DNA from: Hyaloraphidium curvatum
Lineage: Eukaryota > Monoblepharomycota > Hyaloraphidiomycetes > Hyaloraphidiales > Hyaloraphidiaceae
Length of the DNA: 64,000 nt
Direction of reading: 5' to 3'
NCBI GenBank assembly: GCA_025558095.1
Contig: JAIVFI010000024.1
Coordinates: 618,030 to 682,029, forward strand
Both the position numbers and the translations under genes were made by a program. This document shows, one piece after another, positions 1 to 10,545 of the stretch (position 1 is the stretch's first letter; the number at the start of each line of letters is the position of its first letter). A model generated the notes under the pieces. It was not told the origin of the DNA, ran no database searches, and worked only from the letters and a program-made list of their open reading frames with translations.

Positions 1-3000
1 GAAGGCGGCGTCGCAACAGCACGCGCCGGCTTGTACGAGTCCACAATCTGAACCAGTGTCTGCGAGGTCGGTCCTTTGGCTTCCGCCGCCTTGTCGTGCA
101 CAACGTCGTATCCCAGGATGTCGACCAACTGCGGGATCACAGACTGCGCCGCCTTCCGAACGTCCAAGTTCTTGTCCTGAGTGCACATGAGGGCAGGAAG
201 GACGAGGCTGGGGAGCGACGGGACAGCTTCGGCCTTGGCCTTTAGCTCGGGCAGCTTGCCCGCGATCCAAGTAAGCAGGTCCTTCCTCAGCGAAGGGTTG
301 TCGATAGCCAGCCCGCCCTCGCAGGCGGACGTGAGGACCTCGAACGAGGTGGCATTGCAGATCTTGTCCAACGCCGCCGTCGCGCTGGCGCGCACCTGCG
401 GCTTGTTGTCCGTCAAGCACGAACACATCGGCGGAGCCAGGATCTTCGCAGTGCGATCGAATGGTTTCCCCGTTGCAAGAGCAAGATTTCCAACGAGGTC
501 CAGCGTCTGGATGACGAGGTTCTTGTTGCTGTCCGAGAAGCGCTCCTTCAAGGCCGGGACGAGGTCACCTGCAGGAGAGGGTCAGATTGGCAGGAAAAGT
601 CGTCGGCAAGGACAAAACCCACCAAGATTTGGCTTGATCCGGTTGTTGGCGGTCTGGAGCATGCCCGCGACCTTGTCCAAAGCCTCCTTCCGGACCTTCC
701 AGTTGACATCGCCGAGCTCGGCCAACAATTCCTCGGTCACCAAGGTCGAAAGATCCACTCTGGGGAAGAGATCGTCCAGCGCACTGGATCCGGCATCGTC
801 GACCGCTGCAGGGCCCTCCGCGGCACCCTTCTTCGCAAGAAGCTGCGACGAATACACACGTAAGGCGACTGCGAAGGAGGCACAACCGCGTGACGAACCT
901 TTTGGGTTTTGGACGGTTTCGGCGCCGACCTCCCCGAGACCCTGGTCAGCTCCACGTCGATCGAAGATAACAGCGCCGCGCTCATGTCCTGGAACGAGCC
1001 GCGAACATCTGGAGGACTCGTTAGACCGCAGTCTCGAGCATCTCGGCCAGGCGGGTCCTCACCTTGCCCCATGAACGTCGCCAGGGTCCCGATGATGGCC
1101 ACCGCAGCCGTCCGCACCAGCTGGTTGCTGTTGCCGAGTCCGAGCTTGACGCACTCGATCAGGTCGCGGACAACCAGGCCCTCGATTCCAAAGTCGAGCA
1201 GAGCCGAGTTGATCCACATGAGCGCCTCCTGGTACGCCTTTGGCAACTTGATCGCCTTGATTGGCTCGTAGACTGCGCAGAAGGGACACATCAGACTGCC
1301 AATGGCATTCGAGACGAAGTACGGGAACCCACTTTGCGAAAGCACAAACTGCAGCGACGTTCCCTCTGCCACGGCGGTCATGCAGTCGCTCGCCACCTTC
1401 TTCTGCTTCGCGTCGTTGAGCTTTTCTACCAGGCCTGGGAGCACCAGCGACGCTGTCCCCTTGCCGAATCCGGGCGCCCGCGCGAGATGCTGCAGGGCAT
1501 TGATCATGACCGTCAAGACCTGGAAGTTGTTCTCCTTCCAGCTCGGTTTGCGGAGCAAAAGGCGGGCGAGCATCTCCGTGTCGAGCTCGGCGGGGTCCTT
1601 GGCCTTGATCTTCTCGAACCCCGCATTGAGGGCTGCAAAGCCGTCAGGCACCGATTGCCGTCCAACCCGAGGCAGGACGAACCTTCCAGCCGAACCTTCC
1701 AGTTGGTATCCGCGAGGTTCGTGATCGTAGCTGCTTCGAGCAGCTCCGCCGCAGCTTCTTCCGCCGCCTCGTCCGACCACTTGAAGCTGATGGGTGCCTC
1801 CTCCACGACCGCCGCCTTCGGCGCAGTCTTCGGTTTCGCGGGCGCCGCAGCTGCCGATGACGTCGATGCGGTCGCTGGTTTCGCAGGCGCTGGCTTCTTG
1901 ACCTGACGTGCGAGATAAGCCTCGAACCTTTTCCAGGCAGCGACCACGGTCCTCACCGCGGAAGGCTTGAGAACGACGTTCCGGCTCGCCGATCCGTAAG
2001 ATGTCGCTTCCCTAGACGGCGCTCCTCGCGACGGTGCCGCCTTCGAACAACGGCTTTAGCGTGGGTCTCGAAGCAGTAGAGACCACTCACCCCTCCGGAA
2101 CTCGAAGCCTGGGGCGCCGGCGCCGCCCCCGCAGCCTTCACCTCCGCCCGCTCCGCAAACTCCCTGACCTTGGCGTCCCGGATCTTGTCCTCCTTCAGGC
2201 GGTCCATGAAGGCCATCATCGCCCGCTCCCCGACCAGCCTCAGCATGGTGCCCAGCGCCTCTGCCGACACCTCGCGGACCTCGTTGGCGGGGTCCTCGAT
2301 CGTGCGCATGAGCATCTCGCCGAGCGCCTTGATCTCGGCCTTGCCGGGCGGCTTGCGCGCCGTCCGGAGGCACCGCACGAGCCACTTGATCGACTCGCAG
2401 CGGACCTGCGGGGTCTTGTGCGCCGAGGCCGACGCGAGGTCCTCGACGATCTCGGCAAAGGTGACCGAGGCGAAGACGGCGTCCAGGGCCGCGGCGAGGG
2501 CCTCGACGACCGTGGGCTTCTTCTCCTTGAGCTTCTCTAGCATCGGGCCGACCACCGCCGATTTGTAATGCCCAAAAGCGGTGCGCAGGCCCCGCGCCAG
2601 GCGCTCGATGGCGTTGGCCGCCAGCGTGACGACAAACAGGTTCACGTCACCGATGTGCTGGGGTCCGCAAATCAGCAGGCCATGCGAAGAACAACAACGC
2701 CTAAACAGACCTTGCCCAGCCCACCGACGAGCTCGTGGTACCTCCCGTCCGCCATCTTGGGCGCCTTGAGCACCTCCAGCAGGCTCTCCATGGCCTCCTT
2801 CCGCTCCTGCCACTTGGGCGATCCGAGCTTGGAGTAGAAGTCGCCAGGGATCTTGTCAAGCACGGCGACCTCCTCGAGCAGGTCGAGCGGGTCGATGGCG
2901 GGCTCTTCGACGACGGCGGCAGGTGCGTCGGCGGGGCCTGAAAGAAACTCGAGTTCAGCACGGGACATATTCAGCGGAAGAAGCAACCAACCGCCTTCCG

Positions 3001-4040
3001 CGCCGGCGCCCTGGGGAGCCAGAGCCTCCCCCTTTGCCTGCTGGCTCCTCAGCAAACGTGTCGCTGCCGCACGGCCGGGCGGCAGGGCGGCGAACGCGTC
3101 CTGGAGCTCCTTGACCTGCACGGGCTTGAGCGACTCCAGGGAGGGGTTGAGTGCGGTTCCCTGCTCGGCGAGTTAGCGGCTGATTAAGACCCTAGGAGGC
3201 GAAATGCTCACGAGCCATCGGTAAAGCTCGACCGTGAGCTTGAATGCCTGTGGGGTACGATCCGATCTCGCAGTGAGTCCCAGCAAACAGGCAGGCTCCC
3301 AGCGATTCCCCACCTCCTCACGCACGAGTTTGTCGTTGTGCCCGAACAACGCCGGCAGCTGCTTCAGCACCGGCTTGACCTCCACGATCTTGGGCCCGAA
3401 CGCCTTCAGCCCCTCGCAGAGGCAGAGTACCGCGCACGCCGCGGTCTTGGGGTTCTTGTTTTCCGAGCCCTTGAGGAGGTCCTCCTGCGTTTCTGCAGGT
3501 TAAAGGAGACCACAAAAGAGCACGAAACGAAGATACCCACGACCATGCCGTCGACGGCCTCGACTTCCAGGTAGAGCAGCACGAGGTCGATGGCCTTTGT
3601 CCGCGTGCCCGTGCGCGGGGACGCGAAGCACTTGTCAATCAGCACGCCGACCACCTCCTTCCGAGTTCTGCAGGAGGAATTGCCGGCCCGGTGAGCCCGC
3701 CGTCTTGGAAGAAACACGCGGGGGAGGTCCCACTTCCCCGTCACCGCTGGGGGCCCAAACTCGAGGAACGACACCGCGGCTGCCAGCCCGGCCTCCTGCG
3801 CCACTGCATTCGCGTCCGCCACTGCCTTGCGCACCGCGTCCGCATGTTTCCTGTACCCGTTTGCGTCGTCCGCGTCCAGCCGCCTGAACGCGTCCGCCAG
3901 CTGCCCGTAGCCCGTGGACCGCGCTCGCCACACCTGCCGCGGGGTCAGCGCCGCGCGCACCGGGCAGCAAGCCGCGGTACCTTGTGGCCCAGCAGCTCGT
4001 CCAGCGGCAGCTTCGAGAAGTCCTCCTGCTCGTCCGCCAT
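1..4040 (-). CDS. XMAP215/Dis1/CKAP5-family microtubule polymerase (3' end beyond the left edge)
   Basis: TOG-domain protein of the XMAP215/Dis1 family, which binds tubulin at microtubule plus ends and kinetochores and speeds polymerisation. The start at 4040 gives MADEQEDFSKLPLDELLGHK, the family's usual N-terminus. A 50-bp GT-AG intron follows, then the VWRARSTGYGQL helix of TOG1. TOG1 ends with LTVELYRWL and MQVKELQDAF...LLRSQQ (about 3330-3060). TOG2 runs about 2940-2150 (LGSPKWQERKEAMESLLEVL, then NAIERLARGLRTAFGHY). TOG3 runs about 1800-1070 (LADTNWKVRLEG, then KPSWKENNFQVLTVMI). TOG4 starts near 780 (LGDVNWKVRKEALDKV) and continues to the edge. Several short introns shift the frame between domains. 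Four TOGs in series match the long animal and early-fungal form; yeast Stu2 and Alp14 have two. Exact exon ends inside the TOGs are uncertain. Confidence 0.9.
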
Positions 4041-4338
4041 GTTGTCCCTCTGTTCGCTCCACACACCCGCGGATCCGGCTGCCCGGCGGGCGCACGCGGC
4101 GGAGGCGGTTCTGAACTACCGCCGCGCCATGGCCCGGCCCGCGAGCTGCCGGGAGGCTACGAACGGCGAATTCAAAGAGTGGAAATCCTCTTCCGCACGG
4201 CTCGCGGGCGGTCGAGAAGTCGATCAGCTGTCAGCACGAGCACTCTCTCTAACGCCCCGGCGACGGCTCTGCGCCTATTGGCGAGCGGCAAATGATCTAG
4301 AATCTCTTCTGCATTGCCTGCCCGGGCCCTCCGTCGCC

Positions 4339-5266
4339 ATGTCGCGTCTTTCGAACATCGTCGCCCGCATCCGCGACCCCTCCCTCTCCGCGCTCCTCCT
4401 CTCGATCCTCGGCCTGGCGCTCGCGCTGGCCACCTGGGACGTGTTCTGGAAGTCGTTCGAGAAGGACAACCGCTCCCTGTTCACCTTTGGCGCCGCCCTG
4501 GTTCTGCTCGTGGTCTCCGTGTTCCTCATCGTGCTCTCGAGGCTCGTCTCGGCGCGGAGCGCGCTCGCGGACATTCCAAAGGTGTACATTCCCATCAACC
4601 GCACGGATCTGTCCAAGGTTGGACGCGTCGTGGGCACGGACGGCTCGCGGAGGGCTGACCCGCGGAGCAGAAGCAGTACGAGATGATCTCGGAGGGCCTT
4701 GCGTTCACCGAGAGCGTGCGGGCGCGGATCAAGCCTCTTCCGCAGGACATTCCCGATCGCGGCTGGGGGAGGAAAGGTTCACAGTACTCTTTCCGCGCCG
4801 TGCGGTCTTTCTGACCCTTTCCTGCTTTGGACAGGCACTTCCTTCGAGGGCGTCTTTTTCGAAACCGCCTGCGCTGCGACCCTCGAAACCATCTCGCAGC
4901 ACGCGGCGTCGATTGATCCGGACCTCGCGCTCGGAGACCGGCCGATCTCGGCGAGGGACTACATCGAGGAGCTCGTCGCCGGGTACGTTCTCACTCGACT
5001 CTTTCGAGGAACCTTGAGCTCATGTTGTCGCGACCAAAGGGGCATCCTGGACGAGGAGCCGGCCATGTATTACATCGATCTCTACGAGAAGGCGAGGTGG
5101 AGCGGGGAGGAGGTGCTCGAGAAGGACTACGTCGAGGTGCGCGCGGAGCCGGATTGTGCCACCCCGTGGGACGCGCGTTGACGACTAGCTTTCCGCCGCA
5201 CAGATGCTCAAGGTCGTGGTTTTGCTTTGCTCGGGGAAGAAGGAGGACGGCGAGGACCCGGATTGA
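4339..5266 (+). CDS. DLT1-like (defect at low temperature) membrane protein
   Basis: The N-terminus has two hydrophobic segments (residues about 17-33 and 48-66) followed by SRLVSARSALADIPKVYIPI, the conserved start of the fungal DLT1 family. Splicing three short introns joins this to YEMISEGLAFTESVRARIKP, WGRKGTSFEGVFFE, SISARDYIEELVAGG-type text and DEEPAMYYIDLYEKARWSGE, ending MLKVVVLLCSGKKEDGEDPD. The introns are GT-AG (donor near 4619, acceptor near 4670 with CTGAC; donor near 4775, acceptor near 4832; donor near 4983, acceptor near 5040). Family members are two-TM proteins needed for growth in the cold in yeast; the molecular function is not known. The gene lies head-to-head with the TOG gene, with about 300 bp between start codons. 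Confidence 0.75.
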
Positions 5267-5419
5267 GCCTGGTCATGGGCGGGGAAACAGTGGACTCGGT
5301 TTGGCTTTGCTTCACGGCTGTGAACGGCTCGAACTGCCGCAAGCTTGGCTGGACAGGATACGGGACTGCCAAAGCAGGTACCAACGGATCTTTGCCACTC
5401 GAAAGAACGCTGACACTTC

Positions 5420-6619
5420 CTATTCGACGTCCTCCTCGTCGGGCACAGTGTTCGTGTTCACCCGCTCGCTGGGCAGCCGCTCGAAGAACTCCTTCCACTC
5501 CGCGCGCTTGGCGATCTCGTTGACGACTGCCAGCTGATCTCGGGGCTGCACAACCGAGGTCCTGGGATTCCCGCCGTTCGCCTTGTTCCAATCCTGTGCC
5601 GCTTTGTAGAGCCGGGGCGCCGACGCCTTGGCCCATTTTAGCGACCGTTTCCTTGAGATCGGTGCGTCGGCGAACAGCGCGTTGAAGTACTTGCGAAGGA
5701 GGAGACGGGGTCCCATTGCTTTCGTGTAGGGCGGCAGCCCCGCACCTTCCCCTCCTTCTTCCTCCGATTCCTCCTCCTCCTCGGATTCCTCCTCCTCGCT
5801 CTCGGACGGCTGTGCTTCGTCGGCAAAGAGCTCGGGCTTCTTCTCGCGCACGAACTTGACGAAGCCGTCGGAGCAACCCGGGCGGATGTAGTCGTCGGTG
5901 TAGTTCCTGAATTGATCGTTAGTCAAATCCCCCGACAAGATCGTCATCGATGCCTACTTCTTGCGGTTGAACTCGCTCGCAAGCTTGCTCATCTCGTCGT
6001 CGATCTCGGGGTCGTTCGCCGGGTCCAGCATCCGCAGCTTCTCGGCCTTGACGGCGGACGAGCTCCACCTGGCGCGGCTGATCGACCGAGCTAGGGCCGA
6101 GACCGCGGAGCTTCGGGGGCTCGGAACGGCGGAAGTGCCACCGTAACGGCGGCGAACCTTAAAGGAACGACACGTCAGTGATCACCCGCCGCGTGATCGA
6201 CGGAGGAACCGACCCGAGGCTCTTCCTCCGACGAGGAGCTATCCGAATCCGAGTTTTCTACCGGCGTGGAAGAATGCTTCTTGCTCGCTGCTTTTTTCGA
6301 CGGAGCTTGGGCCGGCGCATGTCTCTTCGCCGGACCAGTCGGCCCGGTCTTCGCCGGCGCCACCTTCTGAGCGCATTCACCGCCGTCAGCGGCAAGCTCA
6401 GAGCCGCAACGTTGCCATGCGAACCTTGTCCGGTCTTTCCTGTCCACCGTCCGCAGGGGCCTCCCTCTTCCTCCCCTTGTCCCCCTCCCATTCGCTCAGC
6501 CTCAGCACCCCTTCGATGAGCCGGCCCTGGGTCTCGGCGGGCAATTGCAAGAGGTTGCCAGCGCTGAGGTAGTTGACAAAGGAGGCGAGGTCGACGACAG
6601 GAGCCTGCTTTGGAGGCAT
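5420..6619 (-). CDS. Acidic low-complexity protein, multi-exon, not recognised
   Basis: No family is recognised. The start at 6619 gives MPPKQAPVVDLASFVNYLSA, followed by a Lys/Ala/Pro-rich stretch, a Ser/Asp/Glu run near 6240-6200 and a helix reading DPANDPEIDDEMSKLASEFN. A clear intron (donor AAGAA|GTAGGC near 5956, branch TGACTAAC, acceptor TTCAG near 5909) then joins to NYTDDYIRPGCSDGFVKFV, a second acidic run of mainly Ser/Glu (5830-5740) and a helical C-terminus ending at TGA 5420. The ATG at 5947 lies inside that intron and is not the start. The composition suggests a nuclear or chaperone-like acidic protein, but that is only inference. Confidence 0.6.
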
Positions 6620-6877
6620 CGTTGCGGATTGTGCGGCTTGTGTTTGATGCGATTTTCGGATTCGAGGATTCGCGACGGACGGGGAAACTGGCCGGAAAAG
6701 AGAGAAACGTGGAAGCACAAAGTCACAAAGGAAAATGCTCAAGCAGATGCCATACTGGGCACATCTCCTTCATGAACAGCACTGTCTACAGATTCTGGTG
6801 TCGCTAGCTTTCTCTCCGTTGGTTCGACCGTCTCACTTCGAAAGCCACCATTCGCCGTGTCCGCACCGCCCGACCAA

Positions 6878-7906
6878 TCACCGCACGCGACACCCGCCGT
6901 GGTCGATCCGAGCCTTCCGAAGCAGCTGAACGAGCAGCTTCCGACCGATCCGTCTGACTGCCTCGCGCGCGTCCTCGTCGCCTTGGGCGGCCGACTTGTG
7001 ATACCATGCGAGCGCCTCGGTCAGATCCTTCTCGACACCCCTGCCCTTCGCGTAGCAGCGCGCGAGATTGTACTGGCCAGCCGGGCATCCTTTCTCTGCC
7101 GCACAGCGGAACCATCGGGCAGCTTCCGAGTGGTCCACGGAGACGCCCGTGCCGTTTTTGTAGCACCTCCCGAGATTGTTCTCGGCGTCCATCAAACCCT
7201 GATCCGCCGCCTTGCGGTACCAGGCCACCGCCTCCGCACCGCTCTGTTCAACGCCAGCACCATCTTCATAGCACATTCCCAGGATGTTCTGAGCGTAGCT
7301 GAGTCCCTGATCCGCGGCCAAGCGGTACCGCTGAGCAGCTTCTTCAGCATCCGCCGCGACGCCTCGTCCGTTTGCAAAGCAGAGCCCGAGATTGACCTGA
7401 GAGTAGGCATATCCTTGATCAGCACTCAGGCGGTAGAGCCGCACGGCTTCGGATAAATCCTGAGGCACGCCGTGACCGCTTTCGTAGAGTTCGCCTAGAG
7501 CTCGTTGGGCCCTCGGGAAGCCGTCACCTGCCGACTTGCGGTACCACTTGGCGGCTTCCGCGTAGTCCTGAGCGAAACCCCTCTCGCCGTAGCGGAAGCG
7601 CTCTCCCTAGTAGTACTGAGCCTTCAAATAGCCGTCCGCCGCGGCCTCGAGGAAGCATCGATGGGCTTGATCGTAGTTGACGAGGTACTCATATACCCGA
7701 GCTAGCTCGAACTTGGCTTGCGCGACTCCTTGCTTCGCAGCACTCTGAAGCCAGCGCACAGCTTCTTCGCTGCTATCCTCCGCACCGCCGATGGCCCAGT
7801 GGTATCGCCATCCGAGCTCCAGTTGTGCATGCGCCTCCCCGTTCTCCGCACGCGTCAGGACCTCGGAAAAAGGCAATTCAGACCATTCCGGCAGGCCGGG
7901 AGCCAT
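6878..7906 (-). pseudogene. Sel1-like repeat protein interrupted by an in-frame TAG
   Basis: Tandem Sel1/TPR-like repeats of about 36 residues (A..LG..Y..G.GV..D..EA..WY.KAA) fill the whole frame. Such alpha-solenoids are protein-binding scaffolds. Repeats run on both sides of a TAG at 7607-7609 and stay in the same frame: AQYY-stop-GERFRYGERGF, where the repeat pattern expects Leu. Read through, the product is about 342 residues. The frame between the stop and the next Met (7468) is intact and codes a normal repeat (DYAEAAKWYRKSAGDGFPRAQ), so this is one gene with one stop, not two genes. No splice signals remove the TAG. It is a recent pseudogene, a polymorphism, an assembly error or, less likely, a readthrough site. 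Confidence 0.8.
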
Positions 7907-8079
7907 CGCAGTCCTTTCAAATTCAGCCGCAAGTGGTCGAATGCAGCGGCAGAGAAGGATTTGGGGCGCTGGAACGCGCTGACCGAGGAGGCGTTGGATG
8001 AGTTTCGGCGCGGGGCGCCCACCCGCCGCGACAACACTTCACGCAGCTCCTGCACGGCACATATCCCCACAGTCGCGCT
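7907..8079. promoter_or_regulatory. Divergent intergenic region
   Basis: These 173 bp separate the start codons of the Sel1-repeat gene (minus) and the GH-D-like gene (plus), so promoters for both must lie here or within the genes. No specific motif could be assigned. Confidence 0.35.
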
Positions 8080-9903
8080 ATGCGCTTCGACATAGGACAG
8101 CTCAATGCGCCCTCGGGCTTTTCGCTGGAGCGCGACGGACGATTCCTCACGCTGCGGGCCGGAAACGCGCTCTCCGGCATCGCGACCGGCCGTTTCGCGT
8201 CCCCCGCCGCGTCCGTCGCGATCCGCTTCGACGCGCCCGACGTCGAATATCTCGGATTCGCCTTCACGCAGTTCGCGCTGCCGGTCGTCGCGGGCCCCGC
8301 GCTGGACTTCAACTTCAGGCCCGCGCACAACCTCAGCTCGCCGTCCTGCGTCGGCATTCTTCTCGCACGCGGAGGAGGCAAAACCGTGCTCGTTGCGCCG
8401 GTTACGAGCCCCCACGAGCAGATTGTCGCAGTCGGGAAGGACGGCCTGAGCTGGGGCCTCCACGGCGACCTCGACACCGTTCCGGCCGGCTTCGCCGCGA
8501 CCGTGGGCATCTATGAGGCAAAGGACGCGACGACCGCGCTTGCGGCTTGGGCACAGGATCTGCACCCACTTCCGATCCGGCCCGCGGCGGGGAACCCGAT
8601 CACCTCGCACCTCTCGTACTGGACCGACAACGGCGCCGCGTATTGGTACCGCACCGAGCCGGGCAAGACCATCGGCGGCTCTCTCGCTGATGCCGTCGAA
8701 GCGCTGCGCGCCGCCGGGGTACCCCTGCGCGCCGTGGAGCTCGATTCGTGGGCATACCCGCACGAGGTGCTGCGGCCGATCGCGGAGATTGGCTATCCCG
8801 CCGAAGTGCCGCCGACGGGCATGGCGACGTGGACCCCGCGTGCCGACTCGTACGATGCCGGGGGATTGGAGGCCCTGGTGGACCGCCTGGGGAGGCCGCC
8901 GATCGTCATCCATTCGCGCCACATCTCGCCCAATTCTCCGTACCTCAAGGAAGGCGAGTGGTGGGTCGACGCCCAGGCCGCCCACCCCACGGACCCTGCC
9001 TTTTTCCGCCGCTGGTTTGACGACGCGGTGCGCTGGGGCCTGTGCGCCATCGAGCAGGACTGGATGCTCATGTACTGGTTCGGGGTCCGCGGGCTTCGCG
9101 AGGCACCAGGTCGGGCGGCAGAATGGCAGCGCGGTCTCGACCGCCACGCCGCCGACACCGGCCTCGGCCTCATCTGGTGCATGGCCACGCCGGCGGACTT
9201 CATCTATGCCTGCTCGCTTCAGCAGGTCGTTGCCATCCGCACCTGCGACGACTACCGCTTCGCCGAGGACCCCGCCTTCCTCTGGATGTGGTACCTGACG
9301 GTGAACCGCCTCGCTTCGACTTTGAACCTCCGCGCCTTCAAGGACGTCTTCTTCTCCGGCCCGCCCGGCGACGACCCCATCGACGGCGACCCGCATGCCG
9401 AGCTCGAAGCCCTGCTCTCGGCGCTCTCCTCGGGCCCCGTCGGCATCGGCGACCGCATCGGCCGCACCGACCCTGCCGTCGTCATGCGGACCTGCGACGC
9501 CGACGGGACCATCCGCCACGTCGATAGGCCTGCGGGCCTGATCGACGCGTGCCTGTTTGGCGCGCCGGCGAGGGGCGAAAAGCTCGCGTGGGCCACCGCC
9601 GTGGCGACGGCCGAGGGCGGCGAGTGGACCTACGTCGTCGCGATCAACGTCGGGAACGAGCGCAGGGAGATCGCCGACGCGCTGCCGCTCGCCGATATCG
9701 GCATCCAGGGGCCGAGATCGGTGCTGGATTGGCGAGCGGGGAAGGAGTCGGCGGCCGACAGGCTCCAGGCCAAGCTGGCGGCGAGGGATTGGAGCTATTG
9801 GGTGGTCGCACCGGCGGGCCGGTCTGCGACCGAGGGGGACACGAGCAAGTACGTCACCGTGCCGACGAGCAAATCGGAGTCGTCGCCTCGGAGTCAGTTG
9901 TAG
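8080..9903 (+). CDS. Clan GH-D (GH36/Sip1-like) glycosidase-like protein
   Basis: A 607-residue intronless ORF. An N-terminal beta-rich region (1-170) is followed by a probable TIM barrel: SHLSYWTDNGAAYWY near 188, AVELDSWAYPHE near 220, PPIVIHSRHISP near 270, CAIEQDWMLMYWFG near 322 and GPVGIGDRIG near 450. This order (WTDNG, then a strand ending Asp-Ser-Trp, then a strand ending Asp-Trp-Met, then GxGD) resembles GH36/raffinose-synthase-like alpha-galactosidase relatives. The Asp of EQDWM is the likely nucleophile position by analogy. There is no signal peptide, so the protein is probably cytosolic. The lack of introns among intron-bearing neighbours and the bacterial-looking sequence suggest transfer from bacteria, which is unproven. 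The substrate is unknown. Confidence 0.65.
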   Translation: MRFDIGQLNAPSGFSLERDGRFLTLRAGNALSGIATGRFASPAASVAIRFDAPDVEYLGFAFTQFALPVVAGPALDFNFRPAHNLSSPSCVGILLARGGGKTVLVAPVTSPHEQIVAVGKDGLSWGLHGDLDTVPAGFAATVGIYEAKDATTALAAWAQDLHPLPIRPAAGNPITSHLSYWTDNGAAYWYRTEPGKTIGGSLADAVEALRAAGVPLRAVELDSWAYPHEVLRPIAEIGYPAEVPPTGMATWTPRADSYDAGGLEALVDRLGRPPIVIHSRHISPNSPYLKEGEWWVDAQAAHPTDPAFFRRWFDDAVRWGLCAIEQDWMLMYWFGVRGLREAPGRAAEWQRGLDRHAADTGLGLIWCMATPADFIYACSLQQVVAIRTCDDYRFAEDPAFLWMWYLTVNRLASTLNLRAFKDVFFSGPPGDDPIDGDPHAELEALLSALSSGPVGIGDRIGRTDPAVVMRTCDADGTIRHVDRPAGLIDACLFGAPARGEKLAWATAVATAEGGEWTYVVAINVGNERREIADALPLADIGIQGPRSVLDWRAGKESAADRLQAKLAARDWSYWVVAPAGRSATEGDTSKYVTVPTSKSESSPRSQL

Positions 9904-10018
9904 AGTACAGTGTTGTATTTCGACAATTATAGGCCGTCAGCTAGTTTGGCTCCAAGATCCGCGCGGCCGCGAAAAAGAGCCGCTCGGCCTCCGACTCCTC
10001 TATCCCCGCACGCAATTG

Positions 10019-10312
10019 CTAAATCCGTCGGCGGCAACCTGGCTCGTCCCGGCCGCTGTAGGACGCCGTTTTGTCGACTGGCACGCCTTTCCCATCCCCG
10101 TAAGCGACGCCAAGCTTGAAACAAGCATCCAGATGGTCCTGCTTAGCGGCGTTGATGAACCATGTCGTCACGGCCTGGCTCTCGTCCTTCGGGATGCCAT
10201 CGCCGTCCATCATTCGCTTCCCGAGCTCGTACTGCGCCGCCGCTTCCCCGGCCTCCGCGCGCGTGCGGAGGTCCTTCAGTCGCAACCCGAACAGCGGGCG
10301 CTCGTAGCTCAT
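10019..10312 (-). pseudogene. Truncated Sel1-repeat gene fragment
   Basis: The N-terminus MSYERPLFGLRLKDLRTRAE is followed by two Sel1 repeats (AAAQYELGKRMMDGDGIPKD and DACFKLGVAYGDGKGVPVD). Repeat similarity then stops abruptly and the frame ends 14 codons later in Arg/Gly-rich text. It resembles the start of the intact-looking Sel1 genes elsewhere in the window (RARAEGGEAAAQFELG at 24.9 kb). It lies just past the 3' end of the retrotransposon ORF on the same strand, so rearrangement around that insertion may have cut it. Confidence 0.6.
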
Positions 10313-10545
10313 GTCCGCAGGCTCGCAGTTTCCGTTTCCACGAATCCGTGTGCTCCGCCGCCGGTCGGCAGCCCGAGCCTTATCACTGCCCCGGCGTTCT
10401 CAAGTCCGACAGTAGAGACGGCCCCGACCGCGCCCCTTTCCCGGCCGCCCGGCACCGCGCTGCGGATTCCGTGCGTCCCCGTGTGGCGCCAGAAGAGTGT
10501 GTGTAATGAGGAGCTAGCAATCCCACCGTACACTTAGAAATCCCC

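Noticed and set aside
5908-5956. ATG at 5947 as start of a separate acidic protein
   Set aside because: The ATG lies inside an intron with clear donor GTAGGC, branch CTAAC and acceptor CAG; splicing keeps the upstream frame.
7855-9519. 554-codon minus-strand frame opposite the GH-D-like gene
   Set aside because: Antisense shadow; composition is low-complexity and the plus strand carries clear motifs.
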